From the NCBI RefSeq assembly GCF_003668635.1, contig NZ_RCWH01000003.1, positions 62,001 to 126,000 of the forward strand: a stretch of 64,000 nt of DNA, read 5' to 3'. The notes beneath the pieces are model-generated. The model ran no database searches. It saw only the letters and a list, made by a program, of their open reading frames with translations, and had not been told where the DNA came from. Below, one piece after another: positions 58,310 through 64,000 of the stretch (position 1 is the stretch's first letter; the number at the start of each line of letters is the position of its first letter). The DNA is from Planomicrobium sp. Y74. Its GTDB lineage: Bacteria; Bacillota; Bacilli; Bacillales_A; Planococcaceae. The position numbers and the translations under genes are program-made.

Positions 58310-58402
58310 CCGTGAGGAAAAACATTTTATACGACACTAAAACAAATCTATACGACACAATAATCACGCTATACGACAACAACCACATTCTATATGTCAT
58401 AA
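58310..58402 (-). repeat. Family B 21-bp array, 4 units plus end unit, inverted (B6)
   Basis: TATACGAC at 58328, 58349 and 58370, TATATGTC at 58391; the module-proximal end (near 58310) reads CACGGATAGCACATT on the minus strand, matching the end-unit form of B1-B3. Confidence 0.88.
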
Positions 58403-58532
58403 CAAATCACAAATCCATCTTGAACCACTTCGCGATTTGGGTTAAATTGGTAGAAAGGTGCTCACTCACCGACACAAGACTATACATAATTCATTGCACC
58501 AATAACAATATTGGGAAGGAACGAAAAAACAT

Positions 58533-59159
58533 ATGAAAAAGATGACAAGAGTTTTTTATTTCAGCGCAGCAATCGCCCTGTTGGCAGGCTGCGGCAACGA
58601 TCCGGAGCCGGAAGCGACAGTTTCCACTCCGAACGCTGCGGCTGAAACGCCAGCAGAGGAAACAGATGAAAACGCAGCAGCTGATCAAGATGAAAATGAG
58701 GAAACAGACGACTCAGCGGCGGAAGAATCCGAAACGGCAGCCGAAGAAAACACCGATGCTGAAACAGAGGAATCAGCACTGGACGCCTACTCGAGCGAAC
58801 AGATCGAATACGCCAGAGTCTGGCAGCAGCTCGGGCCGAACCAGGAACTCGACGGCTTGTATGCGAAGCAAATCCCGGAAGGCACTCCGCTCAATCCCGA
58901 CGATGAGACGAGCGGCGTTTATCCGGAAGATGTCATCCAGCTGGCCGGCTCGCGCCTGGTGGATGGATCCGTGACATACAGCGGCAACGGGGACGGCACA
59001 ATCAATGTCTACAATGTGCCGCTGCGCTGGGACGGGCAGTATCCGGCGGGGGAGGAATTCTACGAAAAAATCATCAATGACACTGAACTTGTGGCGATCG
59101 ATACCGGTAACGATGAAGACGTCATCCACTTGATTGAATTGCAGGAAGCTCAGCAATAA
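58533..59159 (+). CDS. Conserved lipoprotein with acidic linker
   Basis: 208 aa. Lipobox ALLAGC, Cys near residue 20, then about 60 residues almost all Glu, Asp, Ala and Thr, then a compact domain: YARVWQQLGPNQELDGLYAKQIPEGTPLNPDDE and RLVDGSVTYSGNGDGTINVYNVPLRWDG. The domain is familiar from lipoproteins of other Bacillales and staphylococci, without known function. Confidence 0.8.
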   Translation: MKKMTRVFYFSAAIALLAGCGNDPEPEATVSTPNAAAETPAEETDENAAADQDENEETDDSAAEESETAAEENTDAETEESALDAYSSEQIEYARVWQQLGPNQELDGLYAKQIPEGTPLNPDDETSGVYPEDVIQLAGSRLVDGSVTYSGNGDGTINVYNVPLRWDGQYPAGEEFYEKIINDTELVAIDTGNDEDVIHLIELQEAQQ

Positions 59160-59317
59160 ATGAAGGCCGCTCCAATCAGAACAGGCATCCTTAATTTGAA
59201 AGATTTCTGTCAAATTAACACTGGACTCTCATTCGAAAATGAGGGATAGTTTATAATTAAATGATGCATCCAGCAGAAACAATCATTTTTAAACCATACT
59301 GAATTGGAGTTGTGAAA

Positions 59318-60097
59318 ATGACAAATCTTGTGAAGGAAGTTTCCGAAAAGATTACAGAAGCACATGAAGCGGGGAAGCCCACTGAATTTATTCGCCATCA
59401 GTATACGGTGGATGAACAGACGGCTTATGCTGTACAGGATACAGTGGTCGATGCGTTAAGCGAGGCCGGGCAAGGCGAACTTGCCGGATATAAGATCAGT
59501 ATGACAAGTGCAGCGACGCAAGCGATTGCGAATACGCATGAGCCGGCATATGGAACGTTGCTGACGTCGCATCTGCTGAAAAGCGGGGAGACGGTTTCAC
59601 TTTCAAGCCTGTTTGCGCCACTGATTGAAACTGAGATCATGTTTATCTTAACGGAAGATCTTTCTGCAGGAGCAGACGAAGAAGAGATTTTACGGAAAAG
59701 CAAGATTGCCGCCGGTATTGAGATTCCGGATTCGCGGTATAAAGATTGGTTTCCCAATTTCTCTTTGGCTGATTTGATTTGTGATAACACAGCGGTCGGA
59801 CGGGTGGTTGTTTCAGACCCTGTGGATCCGCCATCCTTTGAAGAGCTGGCGAAGATCCAGATGGAACTGTTCCATAACGGAGTGAAAATCAGTGAAGGAA
59901 CGGCTGTTGCCGTATTGGACAATCCCGCTTCAGCTGTTGCCTGGCTGTCCCGAAAACTGGCAGCCAGCGGGAAAGCCCTAACAAAAGGCATGGTGATTTC
60001 ATCGGGCACATTCATCTCGCCGCTCACCACCGAGGAAGGCACCTATACGGTGAAATACTCTACTTTAGGCCAAGCAGAAGTTACCTTTACAGCATAA
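59318..60097 (+). CDS. 2-keto-4-pentenoate hydratase/FAH family protein
   Basis: 259-aa soluble enzyme of the MhpD-type hydratase/decarboxylase family: GYKISMTSAATQ, APLIETEIMFILTEDL with metal-binding Glu residues, and AGIEIPDSRYKDW. Such enzymes hydrate 2-hydroxypenta-2,4-dienoate in aromatic meta-cleavage, or decarboxylate oxocrotonates. No other meta-cleavage genes are nearby, so the role is open. ATG 59318 is 8 bases after GGAG. Confidence 0.86.
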   Translation: MTNLVKEVSEKITEAHEAGKPTEFIRHQYTVDEQTAYAVQDTVVDALSEAGQGELAGYKISMTSAATQAIANTHEPAYGTLLTSHLLKSGETVSLSSLFAPLIETEIMFILTEDLSAGADEEEILRKSKIAAGIEIPDSRYKDWFPNFSLADLICDNTAVGRVVVSDPVDPPSFEELAKIQMELFHNGVKISEGTAVAVLDNPASAVAWLSRKLAASGKALTKGMVISSGTFISPLTTEEGTYTVKYSTLGQAEVTFTA

Positions 60098-60152
60098 TAA
60101 AATCGATTGTACATACTACAGAACTTTGCAGGGCTCTGCATTTATGTGCGCA

Positions 60153-60209
60153 AAAAAACACCTCCGAATCGGTACAAGTTTCGACTGTACCGGTCTGGAG
60201 GTGTTTTGT
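60153..60209. terminator. Bidirectional terminator
   Basis: AAAACACCTCC / GGAGGTGTTTT with an inner CGGTACA / TGTACCG stem. Confidence 0.92.
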
Positions 60210-60219
60210 TTTGTTGAAA

Positions 60220-60936
60220 TTAAGGATTCGTCGACCAAAGTCCAGCCGATTTCAGCAGCACGCGCGGGTGCAGTTTCAACTGGGCAACCATCATTTGCGC
60301 CATATCTTCCGGCTGCATGACTTTGTCCGGATTGCCGTCCGTCAAATTCGATTCGATCGCAAGGTCAGTCGCAACCGTGCTTGGCGTCAAGGCAGTCACA
60401 CGGATATTGTGCTTTCTGACTTCCAGCATCAACGATTCCGTCAATCCCATCACGCCGAATTTCGATGCGCTGTATGCGCTCGTCACCGGTGCGCCTTTTT
60501 GGCCGGCAGTCGATGAAATATTGATGATTTCGCCAGATTCGCGTTCGATCATTTGCGGCAGCACGGCACGCGTCACATAATAAACGCCCATCAGGTTCGT
60601 ATCGATAATGCCTTTCCACTCATCAGGCGACAGCTCAAGGAACTTGCCGAATTTGCCGATTCCGGCGTTGTTGATCAGGATATCAATCGATCCAAGTTCT
60701 TCTGTTATATGTTGGACTGCTGCATTGACCGCTTCCATATCAGCGACGTCAGCCACAGCGAATACCGTTTTTACTCCGTATTGCTCAAGCTCCCCAGCCA
60801 CTTTCTCCAAATTGGCCGCCGTGCGTCCGACAAGCCCCACATTGATGCCTTCCGCTGCAAAAGCGATGGCTGTAGCGCGGCCGATCCCTTTGCCGGCTCC
60901 TGTAATTAATGCGTTTTTCCCTTTAACATCTTGCAT
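60220..60936 (-). CDS. SDR family 3-ketoacyl-ACP reductase-like protein
   Basis: 238-aa NAD(P)-dependent reductase. TGAGKGIG cofactor loop, NNAG, active Ser in INISSTAG, and YSASK catalytic Tyr/Lys. GAGGAG is 9 bases before ATG 60936. FabG-like by sequence but isolated, so the substrate is uncertain. Confidence 0.92.
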   Translation of the reverse strand: MQDVKGKNALITGAGKGIGRATAIAFAAEGINVGLVGRTAANLEKVAGELEQYGVKTVFAVADVADMEAVNAAVQHITEELGSIDILINNAGIGKFGKFLELSPDEWKGIIDTNLMGVYYVTRAVLPQMIERESGEIINISSTAGQKGAPVTSAYSASKFGVMGLTESLMLEVRKHNIRVTALTPSTVATDLAIESNLTDGNPDKVMQPEDMAQMMVAQLKLHPRVLLKSAGLWSTNP

Positions 60937-61027
60937 AGTGAACAGCTCCTCTAATTTCAATCAGTTTCGTCCTCTAGTGTAGCAAAGAGAGCAGGTGAAA
61001 ATCCAAACGGAGAACTTGGGAAGGAAT

Positions 61028-61059
61028 AAAAAAGGACAGCAGAATGGGAATCTGCTGTC
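61028..61059 (-). terminator. Terminator of the 188-aa protein gene
   Basis: GACAGCAGA / TCTGCTGTC and CTTTTTT on the minus strand. Confidence 0.88.
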
Positions 61060-61092
61060 GGTGGAGATTTACATAGCTGTTCATTATCTGTT

Positions 61093-61659
61093 TTATTGAT
61101 ACAAAAATTCTTCAATTAAATTATCGGCCTCATCATAAAAGGTTAAATCAACAGGAAAAGCACTTTCCACTTCAGGTGGTATCTTTGCGGATTGCAAAAA
61201 CTTTTGATCATCCGATATATCGAATGTAACATCATACTCCCCACTGAGAGCAGTCGCTATAATATGGTCAATCTTCAAGTCAGGATTTTCGCCGTATAAA
61301 ATCAAATATTCTCCTTTGTTGGTATCAATGACTTGATAAGAAGAATTATGAAATCCTGCGCCATATCCTGCACTTTCAATCTTAAAGTTTCCATTCAATC
61401 CTTTTAATAAGCGCGCATAACCGTAATCGCCATTATCTAATTGAAAAAGAATGAGATGGGAAGTGGTATCCTCTATTTGTTTCACCTGTAAGACTTCTGG
61501 ATTGAGTTCTTCACTAGGTGGCCGGTTCAACCAGGTTTCAAGGTTGGATTGGATGACTGCTTCATCATCTTCAATAGTATATTCATTCATATAATAAATA
61601 GAAAACCCTATTACTGCTAGGACAATAACTGAAATAAAGACGAGAAATTTCTTGCCCAA
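61093..61659 (-). CDS. Membrane-anchored extracytoplasmic protein of unknown function
   Basis: 188 aa: N-terminal helix (residues 4-24), then an acidic domain (LILFQLDNGDYGYARLLKGLNGNFKIESAGYG). TTG start 61659 with AGGAGG 7 bases upstream. Not recognised. Lower GC than neighbours. Confidence 0.65.
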   Translation of the reverse strand: MGKKFLVFISVIVLAVIGFSIYYMNEYTIEDDEAVIQSNLETWLNRPPSEELNPEVLQVKQIEDTTSHLILFQLDNGDYGYARLLKGLNGNFKIESAGYGAGFHNSSYQVIDTNKGEYLILYGENPDLKIDHIIATALSGEYDVTFDISDDQKFLQSAKIPPEVESAFPVDLTFYDEADNLIEEFLYQ

Positions 61660-61728
61660 ATAAATGCCTCCTCTGGAAACGAGCTTAACTTATAAAAGAT
61701 TCCATTCTTTTCACCCTGACGATCTATT

Positions 61729-61923
61729 TTACTTTTTATTGGAAAAGTAGCCAGTCCCAGCATACTTCTTCATTCCCCAAGCACTGATAACAGTCATAAC
61801 AAGTCCGGCAATCAAAATATAGATGGTAAATTCTCCTGATCTCTGCATCAAAAAAGCCATCAATGCGCTGACAGTAATCCCTACGCTGATTCCCGTCATA
61901 ATAACCCAGAATAACAGCTTCAT
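61729..61923 (-). CDS. Small membrane protein (64 aa)
   Basis: Two membrane segments (residues 3-24, 32-50). ATG 61923 follows AAAGGCGG. Directly downstream of the DUF4190 gene, 17 bases apart, likely the same transcript. Not recognised. Confidence 0.65.
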   Translation of the reverse strand: MKLLFWVIMTGISVGITVSALMAFLMQRSGEFTIYILIAGLVMTVISAWGMKKYAGTGYFSNKK

Positions 61924-61940
61924 ATTTAGCCGCCTTTCTT

Positions 61941-62222
61941 TTAAAACACCATCAACGAACTGAAAGCCAGAAAACCGAGCACCATCAGGATCTGCAGGAA
62001 AATCCCCACAAGACTGCAAATCATACCGGATACCGCAAACCCCATGCCGCCTTCACCAGTCATGGCCATTTCCTTTTTCGCTATATTGAAATACACGACG
62101 CCGGCAATTCCAAGAATCAACCCCAGGAACGGTACTAAGAGTGATAAAATTCCCAATGTCAACGTGATAATAGCTTTGCTGTTCGTCACTAATCGTGGGT
62201 CATTTCCAGTTCTTTCAATCAT
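61941..62222 (-). CDS. DUF4190 membrane protein
   Basis: 93 aa with two helices joined by NIAKKEMAMTGEGGMG, the usual DUF4190 layout (SKAIITLTLGILSLLVPFLGLILGIAGVVY). AAGGAGG precedes the ATG. It lies between the ATT-start lipoprotein and the 64-aa gene, all one direction. Function unknown. Confidence 0.85.
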   Translation of the reverse strand: MIERTGNDPRLVTNSKAIITLTLGILSLLVPFLGLILGIAGVVYFNIAKKEMAMTGEGGMGFAVSGMICSLVGIFLQILMVLGFLAFSSLMVF

Positions 62223-62242
62223 GTGAATCCTCCTTATAAATC

Positions 62243-62767
62243 TTAGTTTTTAAGGTCCTGCTCGAAGATCGTTTCTCCCCGTGCATCATAGATGATCATC
62301 TGTGCACCCGTGACTGAACCTTCAACCCTTCTGTCTGTATCAAATAGAGTGTAATAAGAGTCTTCATCTATCTGGACAAGCTCCGATGAGAATGCGCCGC
62401 TCTCGTGGTTAATATCGAGCCTCTCACCTCTTTCAAGCAGGTCTTTGTCCCTTATGACCAAATAGATAATAGCGTTGAGTGATCCGAATTCCAAGTCACC
62501 GTTGCCGATTTGCTGGACCACGCTTACCGTTTCGTCGTTTTCATCCTTGTAAAGCTGATGCAGTTCATTGTTTCCTAGAATCGCAGCATAGTCATTATCG
62601 GATGTGTTCAAAATCGCCGGTATTTCAATCTGATGCTCTTCGGCGTAAGCAAAAATTTCCTCATCCGTAAACGGTGGAGGCCCTTCATTGACAAAACTTT
62701 CTTCGGTATTCTCCTGGGAACATGCCACCAGGGCTAGTGCCAACAATAAAACGGTGAAATATTTAAT
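62243..62767 (-). CDS. Lipoprotein of unknown function, probable ATT start (174 aa)
   Basis: AAAGGAGG is followed after 7 bases by ATT AAA at 62767, and the frame reads KYFTVLLLALALVACSQ, a standard lipoprotein signal. The in-frame ATG at 62800 lies before the RBS and has none of its own. Mature domain acidic, unrecognised. First gene of a three-gene run with DUF4190 and a small membrane protein. Confidence 0.68.
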   Translation of the reverse strand: MKYFTVLLLALALVACSQENTEESFVNEGPPPFTDEEIFAYAEEHQIEIPAILNTSDNDYAAILGNNELHQLYKDENDETVSVVQQIGNGDLEFGSLNAIIYLVIRDKDLLERGERLDINHESGAFSSELVQIDEDSYYTLFDTDRRVEGSVTGAQMIIYDARGETIFEQDLKN

Positions 62768-62969
62768 AGGAATTCCTCCTTTAAATCTTATACGCTTCAT
62801 ATGACATTAAGGTTTCATTTTGAATCCTGTTCAAAAGCTTGTACAATTGGAGGAATAGCAAATTATACTGCTATATGCAAATTGCCCGGTAACTGTAAAT
62901 CAAGCTAACAATACGCTTTCTTATGAAAAGGCTGGTACATAAAAAAGAAAATAGATGGGGGATTACATG

Positions 62970-64000
62970 ATGCAAAATAAATATTCAAGAAGAGCCAATG
63001 CGCTGAAGCCTTCTGAAATGCGCTTAATCTTATCTTCTTCGGAACGCCCTGAATTGATTTCGTTCGCTGGCGGGCTACCTGCCTCGGAACTGTTCCCTAT
63101 TGAAGAATTGAAAGCGGCAAGCCATGCGGTCCTGACTGATCACGGGGCTGCGTCTCTTCAATACACCTCAACGGTAGGATATATCCCGTTGCGTGAAGCA
63201 GTCATCGAAAGAATGGAAGCCATCGGAATTCAATCGAATTTAGAGCAAGTGATGATTACGTCCGGTTCCCAGCAGGCGATTGACCTGACGGGAAGAGTAT
63301 TTCTGGACGAAGGGGACACCGTCATCTGCGAAAGTCCTACCTACCTTGCGGCAATCAATGCCTTCAACGCTTACCATGCAAACATTGTGGACGTGGAAAT
63401 GGATGAAGACGGCATGAAGATGGATGCGTTGGAGCAATGCCTTCAAGAGAATCCGCAGGCCAAATTCATTTATACGATTCCTGATTTCCAGAATCCGACC
63501 GGCAGAACGCTCAACCTGGCACGAAGAAAACGGATGATCGAACTCGCCAACCAATATGATGTTTTGATCCTGGAAGACAATCCGTACGGAGCCATCCGTT
63601 TTTCAGGAACTCCGATTCCGCCCATCAAACAATTTGATACTGAAGGACGGGTCATTTACCTCAGCAGTTTCTCGAAAATCTTCGCTCCCGGACTCCGGTT
63701 GGGCTGGATCTGTGCAGATGAGGAGATAATCGAAAAGTACGCAGGTTTCAAGGAATCCGCTGACATGCATTCCGACGGCCTTGCCCAGCGGATAACTGAG
63801 AAATACATGGAACTGTACGATATGGATGGACATATTGAAACCATCAAAGCCGTTTACAGGGAAAGATGCACAGCTATGCTGGACTGCATCGAAAAATATC
63901 TCCCTGAAAACATCCATTATAACAAGCCCGAGGGCGGATTATTCATCTGGGTCGAGCTGCCTGACTCAATAAATGCCGGTGACATCGCTTTGAAATGTAT
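62970..64000 (+). CDS. PLP-dependent aminotransferase (2-aminoadipate type), 3' end outside window
   Basis: Fold-type I aminotransferase, 343 residues visible. ISFAGGLPASELFP, LQYTSTVGYIPLREAV, TSGSQQAIDL, IPDFQNPTGRT, the PLP Asp in LEDNPYGAIRF, and the Schiff-base Lys in YLSSFSKIFAPGLRLGW. This is the LysN/Kynurenine-aminotransferase-II or MocR-type domain without an HTH. GGGGG precedes ATG 62970 by 8 bases; ATG 62967 is possible. The gene runs off the window. Confidence 0.9.
   Translation, partial: MQNKYSRRANALKPSEMRLILSSSERPELISFAGGLPASELFPIEELKAASHAVLTDHGAASLQYTSTVGYIPLREAVIERMEAIGIQSNLEQVMITSGSQQAIDLTGRVFLDEGDTVICESPTYLAAINAFNAYHANIVDVEMDEDGMKMDALEQCLQENPQAKFIYTIPDFQNPTGRTLNLARRKRMIELANQYDVLILEDNPYGAIRFSGTPIPPIKQFDTEGRVIYLSSFSKIFAPGLRLGWICADEEIIEKYAGFKESADMHSDGLAQRITEKYMELYDMDGHIETIKAVYRERCTAMLDCIEKYLPENIHYNKPEGGLFIWVELPDSINAGDIALKC

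Noticed and set aside
15166-58402. CRISPR arrays
   Set aside because: Units are only 20-21 bp with imperfect cores, variable parts of about 11 bp, no spacer-length DNA and no cas genes.

Overview
The window looks like chromosomal DNA of a moderately low-GC Gram-positive bacterium of the order Bacillales. Strong AGGAGG-type ribosome binding sites, many small membrane proteins and lipoproteins, and genes such as xylB, msmX, nagA, uppP, maa, ydhK and a MecA-N-type PBP all resemble Bacillaceae/Planococcaceae homologues. A Planococcus or Sporosarcina relative is my guess, made from gene content alone. I saw no rRNA, tRNA, phage, transposase or CRISPR array.

Layout. 1-5140: sugar catabolism (3' end of xylulokinase, aldo/keto reductase, MsmX-type ABC ATPase, Gfo/Idh/MocA oxidoreductase, aldose epimerase). 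5288-10434: carboxylate uptake (AtoE-like permease; TAXI-TRAP binding protein, DUF1850 protein and fused TRAP permease). 10447-12502: a worn metal-stress locus (SDR remnant, YdhK, truncated BNR-repeat gene, 16-Cys copper-binding protein, two SHOCT proteins). 12885-15132: amino sugar use (NagK-like kinase, NagA). 16081-18033: secreted nucleotidase between two copies of a repeat module. 18836-35722: mostly short operons (acetyltransferase, ABC-2 exporter, methyltransferase, DUF2975/XRE pair, small membrane proteins, Maa, DUF4385-HhH protein, signal-peptidase-like lipoprotein, HIT, UppP, 2'-5' RNA ligase-like protein). 36068-49573: DUF4085, a sigma-region-2-only protein, CAAX protease plus hydrolase, M14 carboxypeptidase, DUF817, PBP, DinB. 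50822-56953: a lower-GC operon with XRE-cupin regulator, HyuA, HyuB, cupin and NCS1 permease, probably for import and opening of a cyclic amide. 57140-64000: a decayed small gene, lipoproteins, a hydratase, an SDR and the start of a PLP aminotransferase.

The most unusual content is between genes. Sixteen short arrays of imperfect direct repeats, with a strict 21-bp period (20 bp in one), fall into four sequence families. Two families flank a pair of GC-rich hairpins in the fixed order B array, hairpins, A array; three complete copies and several partial ones are present on both strands. They are not CRISPR and do not look coding. A second pattern is a set of four small membrane or lipoprotein genes that have a strong ribosome binding site but ATA, ATC, CTG or ATT where ATG is expected, each followed by AAA.
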